Below are positions 12,101-27,100 of a stretch of DNA of 64,000 nt, in pieces. The notes beneath the pieces are model-generated. The model did no database searches. It was not told where the DNA came from and was given only the letters and a program-made list of their open reading frames with translations. Each line of letters begins with the position of its first letter. Position 1 is the stretch's first letter. The position numbers and the translations under genes were made by a program. The stretch covers positions 65,362,850 through 65,426,849 of the forward strand of contig CM054113.1 in assembly GCA_028673005.1 (NCBI GenBank). Direction: 5' to 3'. Origin of the DNA: Tanypteryx hageni. Taxonomy: Eukaryota; Arthropoda; Insecta; Odonata; Petaluridae.

Positions 12101-15100
12101 TTAAACAACAGTATTTACACACAATGGTTTTTTCTTCACCATTTCCTTCTGGTTTAAACACTTTAAAATCTGTACAATCTGATATCCAATCTGAAGCATT
12201 CTTCTATTTCCTACTCATATTTACAAAAATCTAATAAAAATTTTATATTTGTTTAAAAATTACAAAAAATCTCTTCACAATCTGACAATCAACACTGCAC
12301 TGCCACTTTATATAGTTTTCTTTTTCGTCAGCAGAAAGTTTAGAACAACAAACAAGACAATAAACAAAAATATAACAACATTCTACAAAATTGAGGTTCC
12401 CTGAATTGAAGAGAAAAAATAATCTCTTCACCATCTGACAATCAACACTGCACTGTCACTTTATATAGTTTTTCTTTTAGCGATGAGAAAGTTTAGAACA
12501 ACAAACAAAAATTTAACACAGTAATCCCTCCATATTCGCAGGTTCTAAGGTCGCGATTTCATGCATTTCCGCAGAAATTATTGTAGCAATTTTCAATGTT
12601 TGTAGAGGGTAACACTTATTCACATTTGCCGACCACAGCACTCACTGCTCGCTCGCTAAGGCACATGAAACGGCATGTATCCACTCAAAATCAAAACAAA
12701 TACACTGTATCTACATAGTATTACTACAATGTATCTACAAAGGTGGTGCCGCTGTGACCCTCAATGAGAACGACTAGGGATAGTGGTTCACAAGATGCCC
12801 ATGTGAAGCGATTCTCTCAGTACATCTTAGCCTCCTTTCTATTTTTATGACTATTCAACCATCTTAATTACTCAGCCTAACAAATTCTTGTTGCTACAAT
12901 TAGAGAAACTGTCAGGCACAATTAGAGAAGCTGTAAAATAACTACCTGAAAATACCATTTTGAATAAAATATTATTTTAAAAATATAATGAAGGTAATAA
13001 AACATTTCATTTCTTTTGAGACAATTTTAATTGGTCGTCGTTTTACACAAATAAAATTAATTAAAAATTTTTGTATGCACTAGATTTTTAAATTTAAATT
13101 TCATGTTTTATTGGAGGTGAAAAAATTCATACCCTAGTTATAACTCCTTCCACACCAGACACATTAACAAGGGAAGATGAATGATGATGATGGTTCCTAT
13201 CTATTATCTATACCAGTGTTTCTCAAACTTGAGTAACATAAGGACCCCTTTTGATAAGAAAGAATTCTTGCGGACCCCCAAGTTCATTGGATGGATTCGT
13301 GTTTCGCAGCTTGAAGACACGCAAATGGTCAGGACTTGTAAGTCCCACCAGGATACTAGTGCTGGGATGAAAGATATAAGACATTTTATGAATTGCAACT
13401 TTTGAGTCCCGAAAGTAATTAAAGGGTGTTAAAATTTTATGACTTTTTATAAGTTAATGAATTAACTCGCGAACCTCCTAAAACATATTCGCAGACTCCC
13501 AGGGGTCCGCGGACCACAGTTGGAGAAACCCTGATCTATACAATATTTCACACAAGTGTTTTCCCAGTCTTTTTGGCACGCATTTTCATAATTTTTTGGC
13601 TGAGTATGCACGGTTGAGTCATTTCGTCCGAAACATGGCATAAAAGAGTAACTTGAAATACATACTGGGAAAATTGGGATGTTGATTTAAGCCTATTTTT
13701 TACACGTGGTGTCCGTGAATCATGAATTAAGTGGTCACCTCAGCTCTGTTCATGAATTCGCAATGTATACAAACTTGCGAGGTCAATAAGTTTTGTAGCA
13801 GAATGGATAGATAAGACTATATTGCGATTTTACTGTCTAAGTAGCCGATCGTAAGAAATTTAGTTTTTTAAAAGTTCGTTTATTTAGAACCCGGACAATT
13901 CAAAGTCGTATTCTTGTCATCCCTTGAACTTTGAAATAATGAGGTTTTACTGTATATGTAAATTTCAGCTATATTTACAGGTTTTCATTTGATAAATCGA
14001 GATATGAAAGATAATTCTACATTTTAAAGTAATTTTCTGCATGTTGATTAGTCTCCAATACAATTATCTCAATTAAGGCTTGATCAAGAAAATTTGTAAA
14101 AGACTCAAGAACATTAGTAATAGCAACAGTCAGACCACATTCACCAGCAAAAGGAACTTTTTCAGAATATTACATTTGTCAATATCTATTTTTGTATTGT
14201 AAATTTGATTATTTATGTTGATTTTGATATTGAAAATAATTTTTAAGAGATGGCAATTTTGTTCATTTTTAGACCACCCCCATTTAAGGTACAAAAATCT
14301 TGTCCCCCATGCAAACCTTAAATAGGGATTCCACTGTATAATGATTGAGTTATTGAAGGTGAATGTATCAACCACTAGTAAGGAATAACTCTTAAACCAG
14401 TGTGAATAAATAAGTAACCCTATCATTACCTTTTTAGGGCATGTTGAGGGTATTTCCTAATCTCTTGTTGTAACAACATAGTTATATTATAATTATATGA
14501 GGCTAAGATCAGCTTATTAGTTCATACAAACCTAAATAGGCAACTTTTTACACTCACAGTAACAAAAACAGCTATTCAGTACACTAAGATAGCCAGGTAA
14601 AACTAAGTTTATTCATCACAGAGCTGCATGAGGTTACTAAACAAATTATAAACAACAAATTACTGGATAAATTATCTGACATGCATTGCAAAAATGGGGA
14701 ATCAACGAGCATACAAAAGTTCATGTACCTGAGGCGCAATCTTTACATGTTAGATTTATATATGAAAATTTTTGTTATGCTTATAACTCTTAAGTCAATA
14801 TAAAATTCACTTTATAATACTACCGATCTCAGGTTACAAGATTGCCATCATCATCTTTTATCACAGTGGTAAATTTTGTAATTGAAAAATGCATCATTAG
14901 TTAGGAAATTATTTTACTGGTTTGAGAGTTCTTACTTTCATTTTCTTCCTATTTATGGAAAACACTTCCGAGTTATTGCTCAACTAGCTTAATGCTAACA
15001 AGATGGAAAAGTACACTCCATAAATGGAATACACAGAGATTTTAAAGGCATTCTTTATGGGAAATGCATATGAAACGGTATCAAAAGATTGGGCGATTCT

Positions 15101-18100
15101 TGAATCTTTATTTATAAAACTAACTCTTAATATGGTTTTTGTGGTAAATGAAGTCCTCTAACCGAATAAATTTTTTAATCTAAACCTCACAAATCATATA
15201 AGAGCATGGGAGAGAAATATATTGATTTTTAATTGTTGTTTGCTCAGAGAACCGTCTTAGCGATTGATGTAAACAAAATATGCGATGTCTTGCTCAGAAT
15301 TATCTCGAATTTTTATCTCTGAAACTAGAACTCGTAATTATGTGGTCTTGTAGACTTTCTTGTAGTAAATGTTGTCCCCTATCCAAATAAATTTTTTAAT
15401 CTATACCTTACAGATCATATAAGAGCTAGGGAGAGTCAAGTATGGTATTTAATTGTTGCTTGATGGATGCCAATTAACGAGATACGAGCAAGTCTATTGA
15501 GGTAATTATGTAAAGTGGAAGTTCTAATTGATGGATGTAGTTCGAAATCACAATTGGACAATAAATTTTAATAGTGATCACTCCTACTTAATTTAATTAA
15601 AATTCATCCAGCAGTTTAGAAGATGAAAATTACGACAGGACAGACGAGAGGTGCCCATAAGCATTCTGCTACTACCGCTTTGCTGGCAAAGAATGCCTAA
15701 AAATAGAAGAAAACCTAACTGAAAATTTCTATCTATATAAAACTCAACCTGTCCGTCTGGCTGAGAGTCTGCCATTTCCATAAAATATTTCTCGCTTAAT
15801 ATCTTCGGATCTACTAAGCCTAACGAGCTGAAATTTTCAAAATCGTTAAATCCCCATGAGGTGGTCCCTAGAAAAATCAAACATCCTGGAAAAAGTCCCA
15901 GATTCGACTCCAGGAGACAATTATGTTTTCCCATAAGTTTACACAGGATTTTCGATTTTTCAAGGTGCAAGATTTTTGCTTTCATTTATTAAAATACATA
16001 AATATTGACCAATTTTCTCCATTTTTGCTTTATTCGATGGCTAAAACTATAAAATATCTCATTCTTGTGATGTTTAGATGTTATATCAAAGAATTTGTCA
16101 GAAATATGCATTTCTTTTCGAAATTTTATCGCTTTTTTGTGCTCTTTCCGGGTGTTGCCACTGCGTCCCGCATTGTAGCCTCCGATTGAATTAGCATCTA
16201 TAGACGATAGACGAAAGAATTACATTATTCGGTTCACACTTTTTATGAAGCATCGAAATTACTGTTGTAGCAATGTCAAACGTAATAGATTGCAACTTAA
16301 TTGCAGATAAGTTTAATTGTATGGTTCACCCGTGTGTATTGCAGGCAGAAAATTTTGAATTTTTTAAAAAGTGGTAACCCCCAGAGTGAACCAGTCCTAT
16401 TGACTGTTACATTTGCACCAAAGTTGATGAATAAATCCAGGTTAGATTTTTATTTTAGATTTTAGCCCACGTAACTTTACCATCCTAGCACCTGGAGGAA
16501 AAACAACAAATATTGTTTACAAAGAAGTATTATAAACGAAAGGTAAAATATGATGATATATTATTATTTTAGATTATTTTCAGACAGCCTCCGGTACCTG
16601 TGTTTTATTTTGTTCTCGGACTTCTATTTCAGTTGTTATTTTAACCTTCAACAAAATAAATACTGTGCCGCTTTAATATCCTGAGCGAAGCCAGGTACAT
16701 CTGCTAGTTGAATATAAAAGTTAATTGACCAACCTTTTCCCAACAGCTTGAAAATAGAGTGAATCTACATTCAAAGCCTTCCCCTCTCCTTTCTCAAAAA
16801 AATCTTTCACTTCTTTCTGTGCTGAATCCAGTTCTGCTTTTGATACTTCCTTTGAGTTTACCACAACTACTGCCATTAATTCTCCAAGTGTTGTGAGACG
16901 AAGGGTAAGAAGCCTCCAGTGACCTGTGTGGGTTTCTGGATTGTAGGGTTCCTTTGAAGAGGCCTGTACAAACTTCTCAAAAACCTATCCAATAGAAAGG
17001 ACATATTTAGTAGGGATTTCTCAGAAAACAAAGGACTTCACTTCAAATGTAATAATAGGTAATATTTTTATGCCTAAAAAAATTCCAAAATAAAGAGAAA
17101 ATTATTATCAGCATATAATTTGTTTAATTCATTAACTTTAATGAGTTCTTTTAAACAAAATGAGCAGCACAGGTGTATTGCTCAAAAGAAATGTTTATAA
17201 CAGGCAAGTAAACTGAAAAAATTATAAGCAAAACATCTCTTAACTTACACAAAAAATTGAGATAATGAGATTAAGAAATGATTTGCTGAAAAATTAATAT
17301 TCTTTATTACACATCTTTTGTTATGTGCAGGAAACAAAATTTGATAAATATTCTTAGAATTTCATTCATTCATTCATTTCATCTTCTTGGATAGATACAC
17401 TTCAGCAAAGTTTTGCAAATATAAATTGCCTTTTATTTATAAGAGCATGAAAGTAATTCTTGAAGCCGTTCCTGATCAATTCAAATTGAAATTCACTCAA
17501 CTGTAAATTGCATCCTCTGAGACCAATCAAAATAATATGTACCCACAAAAAGAAGGCAAGATTTTTTAAATACATAAATCCATTTACTGAACACTAAATA
17601 GATGACCCACTCTGCTTTATACAATGAAAGATGAGTCCATATGCTTTGTATATCATAAACTCGTATCGGTAGTCCCACGAAGGTCCACTAAATTCAATAA
17701 GAATCTAGCGTTTCTTCTTTATCAACACCATACCAAAGTTGGATGTACACAGCATATAATAGTATGAGGTACATTTAGGAAACTGGAAATTACCTTGCAA
17801 TAGAGCTTCTTCAACTTAAACCCAAGAATTCTTTCCTACATTAACATAAGATAATTTCCATTTTACAGCACAAAATTCACCAGCTTTATCTTACATCCAG
17901 AGATGGATTAGGAAACAATTCTGAAAGAAGTGTCTTGCTTGTGATCTTCAGTTCTATCATACAAAATGAATAAGCCAAAGCAAAGATGGTAATGTTCAAA
18001 AGAGATTGCAAAGTTTGATTTTCTTTGCATCTACAATGTTAAGAGCTATGAGCCCAAGAAAATTTTTATGATTTACATCCCTTTATTAGTAATTCAACAT

Positions 18101-21100
18101 CACCATAAAAAATTTCCCATGCCCTTAGCAGGATTCAAACCTGCTGAATAAGCAATAGTAGGTAGATACTCTACCTACAACACTGCAAGGGCAGGTCAAC
18201 GAAATGCTTTGCTAGGCTTACCAAAATATTGGTATAAAATCCAACCAAAACTCATGAGATGGTACAGCCAACACAACTAGATATTGCATAAATTGCAGAG
18301 GTGGTGACCCAGGAGGACACCACTCTACAAAACTGAAGATGATAGAATTGTGTTACCTGCTTCAAGTAAACACCCAAAACAGGATATTAACTTCTCAAGT
18401 GATAACAAATTTCTATTGGATATCACCAGATGACCAAGAAATTTGTCAATGGGTAGTGCACATAAATCAAGTGCAAAAATTACACAGATCACACTCTTGC
18501 AGTAAATTCATATGAATTTAAAAATATAAAATCAGAAGATGTTTGAAATGGTATTAAGCTGGAAAGGTGACACTGAACTGTTCCCTCTAAAGGTTTTTCA
18601 CAAGGATTATGACCCTACCACTCTAGAGCCTACATGCCATGGGTGAGCAAACTATGGCTTGTATGACACATACAGGCCACAAGAAAATTTTATGTGGCTT
18701 GTGAGTCCATTATGAAACTAGCCTGTGAAATTTAATCAAGACAATGTCATACTAGTAACTTAAAATTTCGTTCAACAATACATTTTCCAGTGAAACAATA
18801 ATAATTAGAAATTATTCACTAACAGAAGCCACAGATTCTCTCATGTAAATTCCAATATGAACTTTAATCTGGCCCACCTAAGCATATTACTTCTAATGCA
18901 GCCTGTATCATAAAAACTTGACCCACCCTTGCGCTATACAGAAGAATGCTGAATTCTTATGCAACAAAATAACCGCCAAACTCCTTTTAAATGCTAGATA
19001 ATATTTGCTTTATTTCACATAAGACACAGGTGAAATCCTGCAATTTACAAAAAGCTATAGTTTCTTCATGTAACAAATATGCATGTAGTTTTTGGTTCAG
19101 CCATCAGATTGGAGGTAAAATTTAGTCAAGACAGATTAAGTAACGGATGGGAGTACAGTGGCAGCCAATGAACATCATCTTATCCTTAAAATGTAACCAA
19201 TTTTTCTCACCTTTTGGTCACAATTAGACAACAGAATGAGTTTTTAGAAGATATCAACACTACTGTTGAATATATCACTGGCTGAAGTGGAATTATAACC
19301 AAAAGGTAAGAATGTTTGATTTCAATGTAAGGCCAAGAAGAACCAATTTTTTACCAAAGACCCACCCACTCACTGCAATGAATTAGTAGAAGTGCTTATG
19401 ACTTCAGCACAAAAATTGATGAGTAGAGAAGTACCTAAAACTGCATCACATTTAAAGAGATTTGATGGATAAAAATTTACCTCTCGTAGTCTTCATAGAT
19501 TTTTGACATTCCAATAATTGGATGATTTCCAAAAATAGAAGATGAACACGAATTGCAGTTAAGTTCTTCAGGGCTAAGAATTGTACCTACATTTTGTATT
19601 GTTAAATTTATCATTAGGATTGTGTGAGTTAGTGTAATTGAAACATGATTCTTGCTCTCATTTTACACTTTAACAAAAAAGTGTAACTGCAAAATGTTTG
19701 TCAATATGAAGTCTGAATAGGAATATTTAAGAACAAAACAAACTATAAACTATTATTTTAAATTTGTTATTACTCCAACTGAGCAAATATGCTTTTGAAA
19801 GACACTAAGTGGCATCATGAATATTTAACATAAGCATTGGCAACTAATCATATGGATAAGGACAAACAACAATCATTCTTATGTTGTACATAGTTATTCA
19901 AGAACAGTCATAAAATAATTATAACAGTCCAACAAACACTGGAGAATAACATTAGCTAAGACTGTTAAACAGAGTTATGATTCTCCCTGGGAAAAATGAA
20001 AACCTACATAAACAAATTATCCACGAGAGGATGAAAAAAACATGATGTGAAATGCAGCCTATTAAAATTCTTTCTATTTATTTTACATTCTTGAAATTAT
20101 CCCATCTAATGCAAGTGGTAAAGCAAATGAAAGACCAATAGGGCATGTATACTTACGTATCTTCTTGCATCGCAATAACATTAATCAGCCTTATATTTAA
20201 TAAATGTGAATGTAAGTAAATTTCAAATATATTTTAATTATAAACATTAATTTAATCACCCCTAAAAGACAATTTACAGCAATGTTAAGAGATTTAGAAG
20301 GCATACTAAGCCAGTTAAAGCACTACGATTCTTTGGTCAACCAACAAAAAAATTATGAAAGCCGCAAACTAATTGTTATGTTAATCATTTACACTGAGCC
20401 AAGGGACATAGACCGAAACCTATATCCTGATATATTAGACCCCGCATTGACCCATTTCAGGGACAACCAACACCTCTGCAGCTATTTATATTTTCACATC
20501 ATTTACTTACATAAACACATACAGTTAGGTTATTTCCTAACCGAGGTCACGTCACGAATATCCACAAGAAACGTAGAGTATTTTTTTAACTTTCCCATCA
20601 ATATATTTAAATCATCATACCTTGACGGTTTCCTTCATTCTTTGAGGAATGTGCTTCAAGGAGTCGATTGGTCCAACACCAACATGGCCCTGCACGTAGC
20701 TACCCAGGCGAAATCCAACCATCCGCTGCTTTGTCTCCTCGTTAATACCTGATGAGTGAGAGTCACTGGCAGGTAACCAACTGTCTCCTCTCAAACAAGA
20801 GGAGACCTTTTTCTCCTGCCCACCATCGTGAAATCACGTCATAACATGCACATGTTACAGCACTACAGCTGTTCACATGAGCACAGTGCATTCAGCCAAG
20901 GAAAGTGGCAATGCAGGGATGCAAGGTGCATCATCGGGACTCTGGAGTCAATCCCAGGAATGGTGAAGGCATATAATAAATACGCTTACCTTGACATCGA
21001 CAGCCAGACATCGTACTAATTCATTGGTGAAAATAAAATTGAATACACCTTCCTAATGATTGTCTAAATTATATTACAAAAAATTATAGACAAGTTTCTG

Positions 21101-24100
21101 CTCCAAGAGAAACCTAATTTACTAGTCGATATAAATTTTTACCGGCAAATTCGCCCAATTTGTATGTTTTGAGATATATATTCAAGTTTATTGTGCAATA
21201 ATCATCCTGAGAGTTTTTTAAATTACGATTCATGTCCCTCATTTTACATTTTTAACTAAAACACAACCAGCTAAGCATCAGAACTTATCCCTATTAAAAA
21301 AAGAATGAATGACAGCAGCATTTAAGTGTACTATCAGTGGTTATAATAAACTACTCTATCAAGCAAGGAAAATGCCTAACCTTAAAAACAATATAGAAAT
21401 TTATCAAGCAAATCAATTACTTCAAAATGACTATTTTTATAACGATTTTTCTTTTCAAGAACAAGCTACGAAAAATTGCTAAAAGGATTTAAAAGGTATT
21501 GTCTTATCTTTGATAAAACCCAAGCAAACCTTTTCTAAAATGAAAATTTCATAGTTATTTGTGTTGAGATGAATTTTTTCAAACTTTAATTAGATCAAAG
21601 TTACATTATTTCTTTAAAAACTATTATTCCCTTTTGCAAAGTGACTCCCAGGTTACTTTAAATAGATGAAAACTACATAATAAAGCTACATTTATGGTTC
21701 AAATCACAGGTATGACAATTTTATGATAAAACAAAGTGACAATTATTTTTAAAATGCCCAAACTCAATGAACCACTTATCAATAACCAAGCAATCCCTCA
21801 TGCAGAAGAGCATTGATAAATATCAAACTTGCTTTGATTTTCATCAGGTATTTTCTCCCACACTACGTGCAGGATAATTAACTGTTGCAGTTTTTTTAAG
21901 AGCGAGAATGGTCATTCCCATCCCAAGGAATAACCTGAACAGAAATGCCATTCATACAAACATTCACACCCAAGTCCAGCACTTAGTGCTATCATTAACC
22001 TTCTTTTAACAGAATGCATATAAGTAGGCACACAACTTTCAAAAGACAGCATTGTGAATTTCCCTCACAATACACAAATGGGAGATGGCAAGCACAGGCT
22101 GAAAATCCATCACCATGGAAACTCAAACCTGGGCCTACTACATGGAAGACATTAGTCTATCCACTCCATCGCCATTTTCAACTGTCTTTTGACACCAACG
22201 CAGCATCTGCATGAGACAGTAGACAAGATGCACCCAGGAGAGATGACACCCATTTGATATGTGAGCGATATCACCTTAAAACTTTCATCATTGCAAAACC
22301 TATACTTAGCAAGGCAAGAATCCTTCACTTGCTTCCTTCCTATGCTCGAAAGAAGAAACGTTTCATCTTTTAATCTTCATTCAACATCATTCATAGCTAA
22401 CTGCCTCAAGAGTAAATTAAACAGTTTTCTCCTTGTAAACTCAAAGAAAGCATAGCATTCTCTCTAAAGACCAAACTAATTCATCCACTATTCATAAAAG
22501 ATTGGGTAGAACACAGCATAATTATGATCCTTCCAGTCCATGTGCTGTAAGTAGTCAGAATCTATAATGATTCCACAAAATCACGATAAAATAAGGAACT
22601 GCAATTCAAGGAGGAATATACTGTCTTAACCTGAGTAATTCCTTTCTTCTCAGACTTGTAAATATGCAGCAGAAAGAAAGCCTGGAAACCTCTCAATTAC
22701 ATCATCACTATGGCTGTTCTATTCCATGGAAGAATTCCCCACACAAAATAAACTACGAAAAAGAGAAACTTGATACCTCTTCATTTTATTTTTACATTAA
22801 AAACAACTACTCTAAAAATTTACTCCAATATGCCCAGTGCTCAAATTGGGCGAGAAATGAATGGGAATGCCATTCCACTTGATACAAAATTAAGATCATA
22901 GGATTCCCATTGTTAAAAAATTGGATAATGTTCCAGTTGTTAAAATATTTCAAAATGTAGTGTTCGCATGTAAGAATTTAAAATTTTAACTTGGTAATTT
23001 TAAGTTCAACCGCATTCTTAAGTAATCGCATTGTCCAAATATTTGAACCAATGAGAATTGGTGTACACTTGTTTTAGTTGCAGTTCCAGTTTACAAGTAT
23101 TTTACTAGTTGATAAGTTTTATTAAATTTATATATATTAAATTAAAAGAACTTTCAGTTATCAATTGAGATAAAATAATGAATAAAACTAAATTAACTTG
23201 AACTGAAAGCTAGTTTTTCCATTGTTAAAATTTTCCAATTTATGCACTGAATATGCCTAAATAAATTCAAATGTCTTGAATATTAATGGCAGACATATCA
23301 GAATTCCTGATTTTCAATAACATACTTAAAAGATGGAGGGACCAGAATAAAATGGAATCTAGTTTTGTTCTTGTAAATCTAAGAGTATTTCTTTTTTCTT
23401 TTGATGACGACTTAGTTTTTGTACTGCGTAAATAGAACAATGCATTGCCATAATTAAAGATAACCTCTACATAAAGTGACGGGGTTTTTAAAAAATAAAG
23501 TGGAAATTTTTTTGAATGAAAATGATGAATTCAGTACAAAAATTTGTTTATTATTGAACATAATTCTAAAACTTCATTTAATAGCCACCAGAATCAATTT
23601 AAGCAGACAATTCCCAAGAAAAATGCTAAGAGTAAGTTATTGAGTCATCAAATTGCACAGGGATTTTGCAAAACAAGATGTTGTTTCATAAAAATGGAGT
23701 ACTATTAGGAGAGCTACAAGTGAAGAAAAATTGGAAGAAATTCATCAATTACTCTGGTCCAAGATCTCATCAGCTCAATGGTTAGAGAAACAGTTGATCA
23801 AATGCAAGGAGTACTGCAGAAAAGTTCATTTTCTGGGTTTGAAAATGCATAATATAGACATGGTTCATCAATTAATGCCTTCTGATTTTCAAAAATGCAT
23901 TACATTGTCATTGGTTTTGAAGTTGTTAGAGACCTTATATTCTTCAATGATAAATCACAGTTGCACTTGTCAAGGCATTTAAATGTACAATCCTGGAGTA
24001 TCAAAAAACTTAAAGAAGGGAATGATATACATTTATACTATAAAAAAATTGGTGTTTGGTGCACAACCTCTAAGAGGAAGGTTGTGGGGCCAATTTTTTC

Positions 24101-27100
24101 TTAAAGAAAAAAGTTTTATCAGCTTAATTCTTGATGAATTCATTCAACAGCTACATGATGGTAAGCTGACTCAAGGATACTTCCAGCATGATAATGCAAC
24201 TGCTCATACTTGCATGACTTTTTTGAGGACAGATTGATTTCTACAAGACTGGCCAGCCAGATCACTAAATCTGTCAAGTTGTAATTTTCCTCTGCGGAGT
24301 TATTTGAAGGATGTCGTATACAACAACCTCTCAAGAACCATTGAACATCAAAATATCATCATTGCTGTACAAGATATTTTTCCCATCTTGAAAAAGGTCT
24401 CAACAAACCAAATGAAAAGAAAACAAAACTGCTTGAAAGCGAATGGTGCACATTTTTCAACATCTCCAATAGGATATTTCATAGCATTTAAAAAATTTAT
24501 TTCTTCTCTGAATAAATATTACATAAATGCAATAAACATTAAAACTTTTATCGAGTTTCATCTTATTCTGGTCACCATGTAATACCTAATGCATAGAAAA
24601 TAATTTAATAATTTTTAAACAAAATAGGAAAACTTTTCTTCCCTATTGTAAGGCAATGGGAGTAAGAAGGGAACTAGAAAAAAAGACTAAAATGACTTGA
24701 CTGTTGATTGAAGGGGAAAGAGATTTATTGGGCAATGAAAACTATTTACCTAAATCATTTTCGTAATTCAATTTTAACTAAATGAGTATTTTTCAGTTTT
24801 CACAGCTGCAAATATTTACAGTTTGTAGTCCAATCCAAATGATTACAAAAACTTATGCAAAAATCAAACTTTAGGAATTAAAAGACAAATCACAAACAAC
24901 TTTTATTCGTTCTACCAATGTGTTTTTCCAAAAATGTTTGATAGTTTTGGGAAATTGCAATTACGACATATGTACTTGGTACTTTGGGCATACATACTTA
25001 GGAAATGAGGTACAGCCATCTGAAACATCAAGTAAATTTTAAACTGTGTAACAAACAAATATCACAATTATCAAATATTGGCATCTTTAAATTGACTTGG
25101 TTGATACAGATTATTACTGAAATGCAGCAAAATATAGAATTACGGAAGCATAATGGAAAAAATTATATCCAAGATTTAAGTAAAAATAAGAAAAATGTTA
25201 TACTTTCTTAATTCTCTTTCAATAGAATTTGTAGCTTTAAATTTGTTCAAGTAATTATACCAACTAGTTATTATTTATGTAAAAAGAAATAAAAAATATC
25301 TTGCATTTTTAATAGTATATTTCAATTTAAAAATTCTCAACTAACAATAAATCTTTGTTTTTGCCTTGATATTTTTGAGTGTTTATGTCAAATTTTGTAC
25401 TCTGGGTACCACTGAAAAAATTTAACATGTCAATCCTAAATTAATGTTCCAGTATTATCCAGTGTTTTGTTTCCATTTTAGTTTTTATGATTCAAATTTA
25501 TAATATTTTGTCTATTTATTTATTTCACTACCTATAGCTATATTGATAGCTAATAAAAATCAGGGAAATTTTCATGTTGGTAGAATAGTGTCTTTTGCCT
25601 TTGCTACAGCTATCAGATGGTATGCAAATAAAATTGCTGCTCTGGCTATATTTATTTTGAAGAAATGAAACCATGTTCAACAAAATACTACTCATTATAA
25701 ACTAATCAATTAGTTGATGAAGAAAATAAAATCACCATAAATACTGCTAAGAAGTGATAACTTTACCAGCATTGAAAGGCCAGATGGAAAATATTTTTCT
25801 GATAGCATCTATGCTAGTGAACAGAAGATAGGTTTCATGTAATATTGTTTGATCAGCTCACCATTAAATATGTTGTTCTACGTAAAATGAAACAACTACA
25901 ACTGTATTCCATAAAAAGTCCATGTCAGCATTGTCACCATGAGTAACAATAAGAAATAAGAGTGATCAGCTTAATACATGAGGAGTATGAAAAACACACA
26001 AGAAAATAAGAACCAAACAGACGGGCTCATAACCACAACAGATGCTTATAAATAGGCACTTCTGTTATGGTGACAAGTGCAGGGCAATAATATGGCTAGA
26101 TTATGGAACGAAATATAGGAAAGAATTATAAAAAAGTCAAATCGGCACCACAACACTTTTGGAAGGAAATCTAGGCACAGATACCTTAACTCGATTGCTT
26201 ATTTTTCTGAGGAAATTTTCGAAACCTAGCAATCACCCGAGGCATTCCAGACAGCTCCACTCCATGTGGAAATTTACTTATACAAGTTAAACTTGTAAAT
26301 TGTACATACTACCTCAATTCCTCCAGTAAAAATAACTGTTGAACATGTCATCCACAAACAATAGCAAGAAAGAACCAATGTCCCACATTAATTTTAGCAT
26401 TACAGACCAATTAATGATAAAGCTCAACATCCCTCCCAAAAACAAAGAATTTTTGAGATTAAAAATAGCTTTCCATTTTCCTATCTCTAATAACTCTTAT
26501 TCATCTCTAGCTGTTCCTTCTTATGCCAATCTGCTAAAGGGAACAAAAAGGAAAGAATAGCAGCTTGCCAACATCCTCATACCGAACTATTGGATGTAGG
26601 ATTAGAAAATGGCTCAAAATTATGCACTATCAGGATACAAACCTGGGTCTATCATTTAATAAATTGGCACCCTACCACCACCACACCCTCTGTGCTCAAC
26701 TGGATTCTTAATTTTGTGTCTCTTAAAAAAAATAAGCAAGGGTTTAGGCAGGCTGAGGCCAAAAGTCTTCAATCCTGAAGATTTGGACCCAAAACCTGCT
26801 TAGTCAAAAAGCCAGCATATTCTAGTTACACCATAGCCTCTGTCCCAGCCTGATTTCATTATAATGGCAAAAATATTTAATGTAACGCAATCCAATGCAT
26901 TACCTACACTACCCTTCAACAACAAAAATTAATTTAAAAAACTCAACGACTTACCAATGGTGAACTCACACTTGTTCCTGTAACCATCACAGTCTGGTGA
27001 TTTTCTTATATCTAACATTTCACAGGCCATCCCATGGTACTTAGCCTTTTGTCTTCTAATCCACGGTGTTAACATTGGATTAACACCAATAATAAGATCT

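Noticed and set aside
20282..20752. 156-codon plus-strand frame
   Set aside because: Covers TRMT2A exon 6 on the opposite strand; no recognisable product.
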